DNA from: Thalassovita litoralis
Lineage (GTDB): Bacteria; Pseudomonadota; Alphaproteobacteria; Rhodobacterales; Rhodobacteraceae
Assembly (NCBI RefSeq): GCF_900182725.1
Contig: NZ_FXTO01000033.1
Coordinates: forward strand, 1 to 38,391
DNA: 38,391 nucleotides
Direction: 5' to 3'
This document shows, piece by piece, positions 15,559-23,760 of the stretch. The first letter of the stretch is position 1. Each line of letters opens with the position of its first letter. Both the position numbers and the translations under genes were made by a program. The notes beneath the pieces were generated by a model. It was not told the origin of the DNA. It made no database searches and worked only from the letters and a program-made list of their open reading frames with translations.

Positions 15559-16317
15559 TCAGGTGAAGCGGCGCCGCAGTGCGACGTTGATCGCCTCAAT
15601 GGCCATGACCATGACGACGACCGCAATCGTGACGCTGGCGGCCTTATCATACTGGAAGGATCTCACGTAGGTCTGGATGTAGAAGCCGATCCCACCCGCG
15701 CCGACGATGCCGAGGATCAGCGACTCGCGCAGGTTCAGTTCGAACCGGAAAATCGTGTCGCGGGCAATGACTGGGGCCATCTGCGGCCAGATCGCATGCC
15801 TGAGCCGCACGAGCGGTCCGGCGCCGGCGCTTTCCAGTGCTGCGATCGGCGCGCGGGACACGCCGTCGATCGCCTCGGCATAGAACTTGGCGAGCATCCC
15901 CGTTGCATGAAAGGCGACCGCGATGATGCCGGGCAGCGGCCCGAGCCCGACAGCGCCCACCATAAGCATGGCCACGAGGATCAGCGGCACGGCCCGGATA
16001 AAGGCCAGCAGCGCGCGCACAGGGCCGAACACCATGCGCGAGACCATGGTCTCGGAGGCGAGGATGGCCAGAGGGATCGACAGGATCACAGCGCCGAGGG
16101 AACCGAGGATCGCTATTCTCAGCGTTTCCGCGCTGCCCTTCCTGATCTCGGCCATCACTGTCGGATCGGGCGGGAACATCCGCCCGAGAAAGTCAGCGAT
16201 CCGCGGACCGGCCGAAACGAGACGCGACAACTCGACATCGGTCGTGGCGAAGGACCAGAGGATTGCGCCTGCGATCAGGGTGCTGGTCGCGAAGCCGCCG
16301 AACCTGCGGTGGCCCAT
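15559..16317 (-). CDS. ABC transporter permease, PhnE type
   Basis: Encodes 252 aa with about six membrane segments and the inner-membrane permease signature around ARDTIFRFELNLRESLILGIVGAGGIG (EAA-loop region). It matches PhnE-type permeases of phosphonate/phosphite importers. The ATG at 16317 overlaps the stop of the ATPase gene by one base. Last gene of the operon from 19851. The substrate is not evident: the operon lacks phosphonate-degrading genes and sits beside mntR, so a metal or oxyanion is possible. Confidence 0.88.
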   Translation of the reverse strand: MGHRRFGGFATSTLIAGAILWSFATTDVELSRLVSAGPRIADFLGRMFPPDPTVMAEIRKGSAETLRIAILGSLGAVILSIPLAILASETMVSRMVFGPVRALLAFIRAVPLILVAMLMVGAVGLGPLPGIIAVAFHATGMLAKFYAEAIDGVSRAPIAALESAGAGPLVRLRHAIWPQMAPVIARDTIFRFELNLRESLILGIVGAGGIGFYIQTYVRSFQYDKAASVTIAVVVMVMAIEAINVALRRRFT

Positions 16318-17099
16318 CAGGACACCGCCCGGAGGCCGGAACCGGGCATCGGCTCTGCCTCCCGGTAGAGAGCCGCCGTCGCCTCGTCCTGCAACTCGGA
16401 TGTCGGCACATCGAACACGATCCGCCCGTTCCGCATGCCGATGATGCGCTGCGCGAAACGCCGCGCCAGGTCGGGCTGGTGCGAGGAAAACAGCGCCGTT
16501 GCGCCGCGCGCTTGCGCCGCCCCGGTCAGCAGCGCCAAGACCTCCCCAGCGCGGGTGGGGTCGAGGTTGCTCACCGGCTCGTCGGCGAGGATCAGCCGTG
16601 GCTCCTGCGCGAGACACCGCGCAATGGCCACGCGCTGCCGCTGGCCGCCGCTGAGACTGTCGACCCGGCGTTCGGCGAGATCGGCAATGCCGCAATCAGT
16701 GAGGGCTGTGCGCGCAATGTCGAGATCATGTGGCCTTGGCGACCCCAGCAGGGCGCGCAGGGGCGCCATCCGGCCTAGGCGGCCGTTGAGCACGTTGCGC
16801 AGAACCGTGGAGCGTTCGACCAAGGCGAATTCCTGAAATACGAAACCGGTATCAGGTCGGCTTGCGCGCGGCGGCGGTTGGTCTGGATCGAGCGGCGCAC
16901 CCAAGACTGAAACGCGCCCGCGCCAGCCGTGGAGCCTGCCATCGAGCAATGCCAGCAGCGTTGTTTTTCCTGCCCCGGACGGGCCGAGCAAAGCGACGCT
17001 TTCGCCGGTCGAAATCGTAAGCGAGACTCGCTCCAGCGCCGGAACACTCCCGCCCGGATGGGCAAAGTTCAGGTCGTCGATCCGGATGGCGGTGGTCAT
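16317..17099 (-). CDS. ABC transporter ATP-binding protein, PhnC type
   Basis: Encodes 260 aa. Walker A GPSGAGKTT is near 39-47, the signature LSGGQRQR near 149-156, Walker B LILADEP follows, and the switch His is in FSSHQPD. It is close in length and motif spacing to PhnC proteins. The gene overlaps the binding-protein gene upstream (ATGA, 17096-17099) and the permease gene downstream, so all three are coupled. Confidence 0.9.
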   Translation of the reverse strand: MTTAIRIDDLNFAHPGGSVPALERVSLTISTGESVALLGPSGAGKTTLLALLDGRLHGWRGRVSVLGAPLDPDQPPPRASRPDTGFVFQEFALVERSTVLRNVLNGRLGRMAPLRALLGSPRPHDLDIARTALTDCGIADLAERRVDSLSGGQRQRVAIARCLAQEPRLILADEPVSNLDPTRAGEVLALLTGAAQARGATALFSSHQPDLARRFAQRIIGMRNGRIVFDVPTSELQDEATAALYREAEPMPGSGLRAVS

Positions 17100-17971
17100 T
17101 CCAGGAGCCCATATCGCCGTGCCATGTCGCGCACGCCGTCATAGGCGGCAGGGTCGGCCCTGACATAGCCGTCCGGCCCGTAGAGATAGCGCAGCTTGTC
17201 GCGGTTCTCGGGCTCGTTGAGCCGCAGCATCGCGTTGGTGAAGCGGTCTTGCACCTCGGCATCCAACCCGGGTCGCGCGATCACGACATGGCTGGGGATT
17301 GGCGGGCTTTCCGCGATCCATGTCACCTGTGCTTGCTGCTGCGGCGTCAGGAGCAGGTCGGCATACTGGCTGGCACCCGCAGCGTCGACCAGACCTTCGG
17401 CCATCGCCTGCATGGCCTGCTGATAGCCGCCTGCGAAGAAGACGCGGCCGAAGAATGCCTCCGCCGCGCCTGGGCCGTCGATCAGCCGAGCCTCGACGAA
17501 TTCGGCGAGCGGGTAGAGATAGCCCGATTCCGAGATCGGATCGGCGAATGCGATGTCGCGTCCGCGCAGGTCTGCAAGCGCGCCGATGCCACTGTCGCGA
17601 CGCACGAAAATGCGTCCCGTATAACTCGGCGCGTCGCGGTAGACCTCGGAGAGAAGCGGCACCGCGCCGATCTCGGCCTCGGCCAGAACGAAGGGCAGGG
17701 CGCCCATGAAGGAGATGTCGGCGTCGCCGTTTCTCAGCGCCTCGACCGCCGCCGCATGGTCGATGGTGACGAACCCTTCGACGGGGACGCCGATCTCACT
17801 GGCCAGCCAGCCGCTGATGGCCTCTATGTCGCCCAGGAGCTTCTCGGGGTTCTCCTGCGGGATGAAAGCCAGCCGCAACGCAGTGTCCTGCGCGGCCAGC
17901 GGGGTTGCGAGCGATACTGCGCCCGCAGCGGCCAGCGCCAACATCGTTCTGCGGTTCATATGGATCGCCAT
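17096..17971 (-). CDS. Periplasmic binding protein, PhnD family
   Basis: Encodes 291 aa with a signal peptide (NRRTMLALAAAGAVSLATPLAAQ). The mature protein has the PhnD-family pattern (LRLAFIPQENPEKLL, then DADISFMGALPFVLAE and FADPISESGYLYP). The family binds phosphonates and phosphite, and some relatives bind arsenite or other oxyanions. The start at 17971 overlaps the peroxidase stop by one base. It is followed by its own ATPase and permease, so a complete importer is present. Confidence 0.9.
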   Translation of the reverse strand: MAIHMNRRTMLALAAAGAVSLATPLAAQDTALRLAFIPQENPEKLLGDIEAISGWLASEIGVPVEGFVTIDHAAAVEALRNGDADISFMGALPFVLAEAEIGAVPLLSEVYRDAPSYTGRIFVRRDSGIGALADLRGRDIAFADPISESGYLYPLAEFVEARLIDGPGAAEAFFGRVFFAGGYQQAMQAMAEGLVDAAGASQYADLLLTPQQQAQVTWIAESPPIPSHVVIARPGLDAEVQDRFTNAMLRLNEPENRDKLRYLYGPDGYVRADPAAYDGVRDMARRYGLLE

Positions 17972-19851
17972 CAGAATGCCCTCTCTTCGATTGCGTCGGC
18001 TTCGGACTTGAACGCGGTCCAGCTTGTTTCGGCAGCCACCCAGTCATCAGTACGAACGGCGTCACCAACCTCGGCCAGACGTTGGGCCAACGCGTAGACT
18101 TCAGGCCGCGCAGCCAGGTTCGACATTGTGCTGGCGTCCGCCGAAAGGTCCGCGGCCACGGTGTCGGTCAGCAGCAGGATATGTTTTGCATCCCGCTGCG
18201 GCAGCAGCGTATCAAGCGTCGAGGCGAAGGTCGTCAGTTCGGAGAATGCCAGCCGGAAGGCGGTGTTCTCGGCGTCGAATGCCTCATAGGGCTCGTCCGC
18301 TGCGCCCACGGTCTCCAGATAGGCCGTCAGGTCGGCCCGTTCCGCTCCGGTCAGGCCGAGCGACTTCGATTCGTCGAACCAGTCCACGACAGCGGCCAGG
18401 GTCGGCAGCGACCCGTCGTGGAAATAGGGCGCGGTGTAGACGGTGCCGAGCAGCGTGGGTGTATCCATCGCACCGGTGCGGGCGCCATCGTAGGCCAACG
18501 CAACCGAGCCGATATCATGGGCCTGCCGGTCCAGGAAGTTCGTGTCCGGGACGTGGCAGCTGGAGCAGGAACGGTCGCCGAGCGCCGCGAAGGGTGTATT
18601 GAAGATCGCTTCGCCGCGCTGCGCTGCCTCGGGAGCGGCTTCGGTCAGCTGACCATCCGGTGTCAGCATGGAGTTGGGCAGGAAGTCGAATTCGAGCATG
18701 TAGGCGAGCAGAGCATCCAGCATGAAGGGCGTCGGTTCATCGCCGCCGAACTCGTTGACGATGACGTTGCGGGTGAAATCGCGCAAGGAGGCGAAGCGGC
18801 CATCGCGGCCGTAGGGCCCGGTGAAGCGCAGGCCACGGAGGCTGGGGATGTCAATCGGATCATCACGCCGGTCATTGAAGATCGGGTTGAAGAAGGCGCC
18901 ATCGACATCGATCGCGCCTGGTTGATGGCTCGCACCCGGAATGAAAAGCCTCTGGTTAACGTCCGATCGGTTGTGACAGGTCGAACAAGCGACCCCGAGA
19001 CCCTGCGCCGGATTGCCAAAGATTTGCGCGCTGTCGAATAGCATGTCGCCATAGGCCACCAATGGCAGGTCGGTCTCGTCGATGCCCTGCTCCTCGAAAT
19101 TGAGGACGAGGCGCGGCAGCGGATCCTGATCGAAGATGTCAAACCCCGGCGGCAGGCTAGGCGGCACCTCGATGGTGCGGCCACTCAGGACAACAGTTTC
19201 CGGCAGCGCGCTCAGCGTCCGGCGCGGCGCGAAATCGTCAACGAGGTAATTCTCGGCGAGATAGAGGGAGATGACTTCGCGCGCGGCTTCCATGGTTTTG
19301 CGACTCGCGGGTGTGGCACCAGCACCAAGAACACCGGCGGAACCTGTGCTGCTGTTGAGTTCCAGCCAGGCGAGGCCGATGCGTCTCGAAGCGTCGGGAT
19401 CAGCAGCCGCGATACCGTCCGCGAACGAGCGATAGAGTTCTCGGGCTGTCCGCACGGCCTGCTGCGCACGTGCAGGGTCGTCGGCCATGACTGCTCGGTC
19501 CAGTTCCTCGTCGATCCGGCGCGCGATCAGCCGCGTCGCCTCGGCAAAGACCGCCTGGCGGTCTTCGCGAGTGATGGCGTCCAGAAGGGGGGCGGGTCCG
19601 ATGTCGCTGTTGCCGTCCAGCCATGCCAATGCACCAACAGAGAATTCCGAACCCCGGTAGGGTTCGGCCCAGGCGGTCCCGACGTCATCCCAAGGCAGCG
19701 GTTCGAGATTTCCGAGGAAGAGAGTCAGCCGGTAGGCCGCCGCCTCGGGAAGCCATGGAGCCTCCTTGGCAGGCGTCGCAGCGACAGGTCCGGACAGGAC
19801 GAGCGCACTTGCGAGTGCGACAATGAACGCTCCAAGGAATTTCTGAATCAC
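17971..19851 (-). CDS. Long di-haem c-type peroxidase (MauG/CcpA family)
   Basis: Encodes 626 aa from a GTG at 19851 with GGAG about 9 bases upstream; a TTG six codons earlier is less likely. A signal peptide (1-30) is followed by a helical N-terminal extension of about 200 residues, the di-haem core with haem motifs CSTCH (289-293) and CSSCH (429-433), and a C-terminal helical extension of about 100 residues. Typical bacterial di-haem peroxidases are 320-400 aa, so both extensions are unusual. It is the first gene of an operon with a PhnD/C/E importer and faces mntR. A role in oxidising the transported substrate or in redox-linked metal uptake is inferred. Confidence 0.87.
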   Translation of the reverse strand: MIQKFLGAFIVALASALVLSGPVAATPAKEAPWLPEAAAYRLTLFLGNLEPLPWDDVGTAWAEPYRGSEFSVGALAWLDGNSDIGPAPLLDAITREDRQAVFAEATRLIARRIDEELDRAVMADDPARAQQAVRTARELYRSFADGIAAADPDASRRIGLAWLELNSSTGSAGVLGAGATPASRKTMEAAREVISLYLAENYLVDDFAPRRTLSALPETVVLSGRTIEVPPSLPPGFDIFDQDPLPRLVLNFEEQGIDETDLPLVAYGDMLFDSAQIFGNPAQGLGVACSTCHNRSDVNQRLFIPGASHQPGAIDVDGAFFNPIFNDRRDDPIDIPSLRGLRFTGPYGRDGRFASLRDFTRNVIVNEFGGDEPTPFMLDALLAYMLEFDFLPNSMLTPDGQLTEAAPEAAQRGEAIFNTPFAALGDRSCSSCHVPDTNFLDRQAHDIGSVALAYDGARTGAMDTPTLLGTVYTAPYFHDGSLPTLAAVVDWFDESKSLGLTGAERADLTAYLETVGAADEPYEAFDAENTAFRLAFSELTTFASTLDTLLPQRDAKHILLLTDTVAADLSADASTMSNLAARPEVYALAQRLAEVGDAVRTDDWVAAETSWTAFKSEADAIEERAF

Positions 19852-19872
19852 CGCAGTCTCCGAATTCAAAAG

Positions 19873-19916
19873 TTAGACACGGCTAATTTATCTACCCTAA
19901 GCAAACAAGTTGTCAA
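19873..19916 (-). promoter_or_regulatory. Promoter of the peroxidase-transporter operon with probable MntR operator
   Basis: On the minus strand TTGACA (19916-19911) and TAGATA (19894-19889) are 16 bases apart. The dyad TTAG-N6-CTAA (19873-19886) covers the transcription start region, and another CTAA half-site is at 19897-19900. Facing mntR, it is the natural binding site for that repressor. Confidence 0.6.
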
Positions 19917-19945
19917 TCCTGCAGTTTCCCTGCAAAGTCCCAACT

Positions 19946-20416
19946 ATGACAAAGCTGCAATCACAGGAACATGAACCGTTCGAAACTGTCGACAGGGCTC
20001 CCGAAGCACAGGCTGAGGGGTTCGCGACCGTGCGTCAGGCACATGAGAGCGAAATGGCGGAAGATTACGTTGAACTGATCGCCGAACTGATCGAGTCGCG
20101 CGGAGAGGCAAGGCCGGTGGAAATCGCCGAACGTTTTGGAGTGAAGCCGCCGACCGTGACCAAGAACATCTCGCGGCTCAAAGCTGCTGGCCTGGTGCGG
20201 CGGGAACCTTACCGCGCCATATTCCTCACGGATGCCGGTCGGGAGTTGGCCGAGGCCTGCCGCCGACGACACAGGATCGTCGTCGCGTTTCTCCTCAGCC
20301 TGGGAATCGACGAAGAGACTGCGGAACGCGATGCGGAAGGGATCGAGCATCACGTCAGCACGACCACGCTGGAGGCCTTCGAACACGCCCTCCTGCAATC
20401 TCAAAGCGGCAAGTAG
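19946..20416 (+). CDS. mntR: MntR, manganese-responsive DtxR-family regulator
   Basis: Encodes 156 aa from the ATG at 19946; an upstream in-frame TTG at 19910 overlaps the control region and is less likely. The winged helix-turn-helix (about 38-95) contains ARPVEIAERFGVKPPTVTKNISRL. The C-terminal metal-sensing and dimer domain has SEMAEDYVELIAELI (a ligand-bearing first helix, as in proteobacterial MntR), RRRHRIVVAFLLSLGI and EGIEHHVS with Glu and His ligands. It probably represses the divergent peroxidase-transporter operon when Mn(II), or Fe(II), is sufficient. Confidence 0.88.
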   Translation: MTKLQSQEHEPFETVDRAPEAQAEGFATVRQAHESEMAEDYVELIAELIESRGEARPVEIAERFGVKPPTVTKNISRLKAAGLVRREPYRAIFLTDAGRELAEACRRRHRIVVAFLLSLGIDEETAERDAEGIEHHVSTTTLEAFEHALLQSQSGK

Positions 20417-20659
20417 CGCAGCATCAAGTTCTCGCGAAATTCAGAAAAGCAAGACTCAGGAGGCGGCGGCGTCAGCAGTCAAAGGCTGGTGGGTTGGCAT
20501 TTGTTCTGATGGTCAACCTTAGTGCAGAAAATCGTTCGTGTCCTCTGAGCTTGGCCAGCCCGAGATAGTGTGCCCAAAATCTCTGACTGCGACGACGGTG
20601 CAGCGAGAATGTCGATCGCGGGAAAAGACGTGGATACAACCTTTGATTTGCTCCTCTGT
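20417..20659. other. Gap between mntR and ctaG, no gene seen
   Basis: These 243 bases lie between two genes whose 3' ends converge. Short open frames in several phases have no recognisable domain or ribosome site. I see no clear terminator hairpin. It may be the scar of an insertion or deletion joining the Mn unit to the metal/envelope operon. Confidence 0.4.
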
Positions 20660-21652
20660 TCAAAGCGCATAGACAATTGTCACCACCGTCGTCATGACGA
20701 TGAAGAACATGACCAAGGCACCTATGGCGAGCGTCCGGCCCATGTCGCGGTTTGGCTCTGCTACTTTCAGACGCAATTCTTCGGCCGTTTCCGGAAACTC
20801 GAGCGCCGCGGAGTTTGACCCTCGCACCAACTCGTATCGTGAATTCCAGCGACGCACCTCGGCCGCGTTCCACCCGTTCATGACCAGAATGATCGCGGCG
20901 ATCATCAGCATCGAGGACGGGACCCAGATCGTGTAGCCACCCATGGTTTCGTCGGACAGGGGATCGAGAAACCCGGTTCCCGCCGTTTGGTAGGAAGCAT
21001 AGAGGCTCACCTCTTTGAGTGTCGTCAAGGAACCCAGAAAAATGTTTGAAACGATCACCGCGAAACCGGAGATCAGCCTTGCGCCGCGCCTCGCGCCCTC
21101 AGGGGGATCTCTCGGGTCGAAGAGCATGCCGAAATACCAGATCCCTGCCAGCACCATCGCAAAATGGGCGAACACCTCGATCGCCGCGATGCGCTGAGCA
21201 AGTCCGTAAAGCACTGGAATCTGCCAGATAAAGAGCGACGTGATGAGCGCGGCAGTGGCGGTTACCGGATGTGCCAAGAACCGAAATGCAAAAGATTTTC
21301 CAAGAGCGTCGAGGTATCGACGCCACCGTCTGTTCAAACCGGCTTGCAATAATCGCCACGGCTGAGAGACCGCGAAGAGTAGTGGTCCTGCAAGGCGGAG
21401 GAGAAGGTGCTCCACTTGGTGCACCGAAAAGAGGCTATGCCCCAACGAAGCCAGAGGCGCATTTGTGGCCGCGAGAATGCAGGTCAAGCCAGCGAGGAAC
21501 AGGGCTTGCCGCCACATAGACACCGTCCCGCGAATGCGAGCGGATCGCACGAGGCCGCGCATGTAGACCCATGCGGCCAAGCTGACGGAAACAAGGGACA
21601 CTGGCGAAATCGCATACCCAAACGGGTCGAAAAGGAGGAAGTAAGTGATCAT
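20660..21652 (-). CDS. ctaG: caa3-type cytochrome oxidase assembly protein CtaG
   Basis: Encodes 330 aa with seven or more membrane segments. The family pattern is visible in HSLFSVHQVEHLLLRLAGPLLF (conserved His pairs) and HPVTATAALITSLFIWQIPVLY. The family is linked to copper insertion into the CuA/CuB centres of terminal oxidases and to copper import. Last gene of the long minus-strand operon; its ATG overlaps the stop of the penicillin-acylase-like gene (21649-21652). It differs from Cox11-type CtaG. Confidence 0.87.
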   Translation of the reverse strand: MITYFLLFDPFGYAISPVSLVSVSLAAWVYMRGLVRSARIRGTVSMWRQALFLAGLTCILAATNAPLASLGHSLFSVHQVEHLLLRLAGPLLFAVSQPWRLLQAGLNRRWRRYLDALGKSFAFRFLAHPVTATAALITSLFIWQIPVLYGLAQRIAAIEVFAHFAMVLAGIWYFGMLFDPRDPPEGARRGARLISGFAVIVSNIFLGSLTTLKEVSLYASYQTAGTGFLDPLSDETMGGYTIWVPSSMLMIAAIILVMNGWNAAEVRRWNSRYELVRGSNSAALEFPETAEELRLKVAEPNRDMGRTLAIGALVMFFIVMTTVVTIVYAL

Positions 21653-23568
21653 CGGCTCCTGTCATTTTGTATTGTCGGCGTATCGACGGATACCGGTGAA
21701 AGTCGGGATGTTCCCACAGCGCCACCCCGGGCCAAGGACAGATCAGTGGACATCGTGAGATATTTGCCCTGCATCCACATGAGAAAAAGGTTTTCATAGA
21801 AACGTGAGAGCGGGTGGCCGGACTGACCGGCTGGCGCGATGAAATAGGATCCGGCTTCTTCCGAAAACGACATGACCGCCTGAAAATTGGTGCCCGCGCT
21901 GGCCGCGAAGGGGCGGTCATTGTCAGAAGATAACAGCGTTGCAATCAGTGTGTATGGATCGCCCGAAGATGGGGCTTCGAGAGACAGCAGATCGCTGATG
22001 ATCCCACTCGATCGGATTGGCGCCCACCCCATATTCAAAGCGTGTGCTTCGCCCCAGACCCAATCTGACGGATCGGGTCCGTAGCGGTCGACAAGCCAGC
22101 CGATGGCATCATCCAGGGCCGCACGAACCTGATCCTGGCAGGTCTCGATGCGGGTGGACGGGCGGATGTCGCACCAGATTGCGCTCCCTCCGCGATCTGA
22201 AAGCACCGCAAATAGGATATCGGCATTTGGCCTGGCCCAGACCGTTGTCGCGGATGGAAATTCATCCTGAAGTATCCGTTTTTGCAACGCGCGCGCCCAG
22301 GCCCAGAACACGAGCGGTTCCGGTGAAAAGCGATCCATGTCGCCATTCCATTGGGCAAGTTGACCCAGAATATCGCCGCGAAACTCATCTGCGCGGTTCT
22401 CTTCGAGAGCGCCTGCGGAACCCACGAACCAGAGCTCTTTTGCCATTATAGGAAGAAGCGCCCGCGCGGCAGTGCTGACCGTGTCGCGCTGCGCCGCAAT
22501 CGCGCCCTCGACCGAGAATATCGGTTGCCGCACATCAAGAGCTGCCAGACGGGCGTCTCGAAACGAGAAAGGCGTTTCGACCTCCCTGTCAGGCCAGCGA
22601 GCAAGGATTTCTCGGCCGATGGCAAGAATCTCCAATCCGGCTGGTGCCAGGTTCATGCTTGCGTCCATAGCATCGTTCACATCGGCGGACCGCGCCAGAC
22701 GGTCAAGCATCATCAGAAAATTGCCGGCCTTGGCAGCGGTGGGACTCACTGGCTCTTTAAGGGCAGTCAGTGACAGAGATCGGAACGCCCAAGCGACGCG
22801 TTCGCTGCGACCGACGACAATGAAGGGCACACCCGGCATTGTAGCCCCAATCGCGGCTCCGGTCGGGAGTTGAATATCCGCCAGGTACCATTCAGAAGGC
22901 AGCGATAAGGGGCCACGTATATCGGCGGCGAGAATTGGTGCTCCCGAAGCTGTTCTGTCTCCAGGCAACGCCCAAGCATCGAGGCTGACCTTGGGCGAGG
23001 TCACAAACAGCTCGGGCAAAAGAGGTCGATCTGACAAGCCGGACAGGTCACTCTGGCGTCTCTCGGGTTGAAGATCGTTCAGAAACGCTTGGGCAAGTCT
23101 GAGACTATCGACGGGTCTCCAGGCAGCGATCATTCTCTCATCCGCGATCAACAGATCGGGTGAGCCTCTGCCGCGCCCGCCTTCGGATACCAGACCAAGC
23201 CACGCGTTGACACCAGCGGCATATGCGTCGAGCGCTTGGGCTGTCGAAGGCTCGACTTCGATCGTCTGGTCAAGTGGCAACAAGGCTTGCGCTGCCCGCC
23301 TTGCCCTCAATAACTGGCCAAGCCTGTCCTGAGCGTGAACGAAACCAAGCGCGAAATAGGCGTCCGCAGCGGAGTCTGCAGAAATGTGCGGTATGGCCGC
23401 AGCATCTCGCAGAATATCGACTGGACCTTCGATTCCCGCAACACTGAAATCCTCGTCATAGTCGGGGACGGAGGCGCGCAAAAGAAAGTAGACGACACCG
23501 GATACGGCCAGTCCTGATGCAAAAATCGCCAGGAGCAAGTACAGTAATATGTTGAACAGTCGTTTCAA
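21649..23568 (-). CDS. Penicillin-acylase-like protein (peptidase S45 fold), probable inactive nucleophile
   Basis: Encodes 639 aa from a TTG codon, with an N-terminal membrane anchor (LLYLLLAIFASGLAVSGVVYFLL). The alpha-chain signature is present: VDILRDAAAIPHI, then YFALGFVHAQDRLGQLLRARR. At the beta-chain start, where active enzymes have S-N-x-W after the autocleavage point, this protein has S195-L-D-A-W199, so position W-3 is Leu196 instead of Ser. The downstream DRTASGAPILAAD stretch is conserved. At 639 aa it is shorter than the usual 750-850. It may be a binding protein or pseudoenzyme in the envelope. Confidence 0.8.
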   Translation of the reverse strand: MKRLFNILLYLLLAIFASGLAVSGVVYFLLRASVPDYDEDFSVAGIEGPVDILRDAAAIPHISADSAADAYFALGFVHAQDRLGQLLRARRAAQALLPLDQTIEVEPSTAQALDAYAAGVNAWLGLVSEGGRGRGSPDLLIADERMIAAWRPVDSLRLAQAFLNDLQPERRQSDLSGLSDRPLLPELFVTSPKVSLDAWALPGDRTASGAPILAADIRGPLSLPSEWYLADIQLPTGAAIGATMPGVPFIVVGRSERVAWAFRSLSLTALKEPVSPTAAKAGNFLMMLDRLARSADVNDAMDASMNLAPAGLEILAIGREILARWPDREVETPFSFRDARLAALDVRQPIFSVEGAIAAQRDTVSTAARALLPIMAKELWFVGSAGALEENRADEFRGDILGQLAQWNGDMDRFSPEPLVFWAWARALQKRILQDEFPSATTVWARPNADILFAVLSDRGGSAIWCDIRPSTRIETCQDQVRAALDDAIGWLVDRYGPDPSDWVWGEAHALNMGWAPIRSSGIISDLLSLEAPSSGDPYTLIATLLSSDNDRPFAASAGTNFQAVMSFSEEAGSYFIAPAGQSGHPLSRFYENLFLMWMQGKYLTMSTDLSLARGGAVGTSRLSPVSVDTPTIQNDRSR

Positions 23569-23592
23569 TTCGTTGCCGGTGCCAAAGCAATC

Positions 23593-23760
23593 TCAAGACG
23601 TGATGCGCAAGAGGATCACCGAGGCGAAAAAAGCGAGTAGGCCGAAAGCAATACCGAAGCCTGTCGCGTATTGAAGTATATCCAGGCGGTTCCCTTTCTG
23701 CCGTTGCGCCAGATAGCCACCCCAGAGCGCCCCTCCGACAAAGCCTGCGAGCACCAGCAT
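23593..23760 (-). CDS. Small two-helix membrane protein (55 aa)
   Basis: Encodes 55 aa with a glycine-rich first helix (MLVLAGFVGGALWGGYLAQ), a short basic loop (RQKGN) and a second helix (FGIAFGLLAFFASVILL). The start at 23760 has GGAGG about 9 bases upstream and overlaps the lnt stop (TGATG), strongly supporting translation. I do not recognise the family. It lies between lnt and the acylase-like gene in the same operon. Confidence 0.75.
   Translation of the reverse strand: MLVLAGFVGGALWGGYLAQRQKGNRLDILQYATGFGIAFGLLAFFASVILLRITS

Noticed and set aside
15559-17971. Calling the ABC genes a phosphonate uptake system
   Set aside because: No C-P lyase, phosphonatase or phosphite dehydrogenase gene is near; the operon begins with a peroxidase and faces mntR, so the substrate is left open.
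17249-19041. Two long plus-strand open frames (17249-18097 and 17905-19041)
   Set aside because: They are mirror images of the PhnD-type and di-haem peroxidase genes, which carry clear motifs on the minus strand.
20472-20873. Minus-strand open frame between mntR and ctaG
   Set aside because: It overlaps the end of ctaG in another frame and shows no family match or ribosome site.
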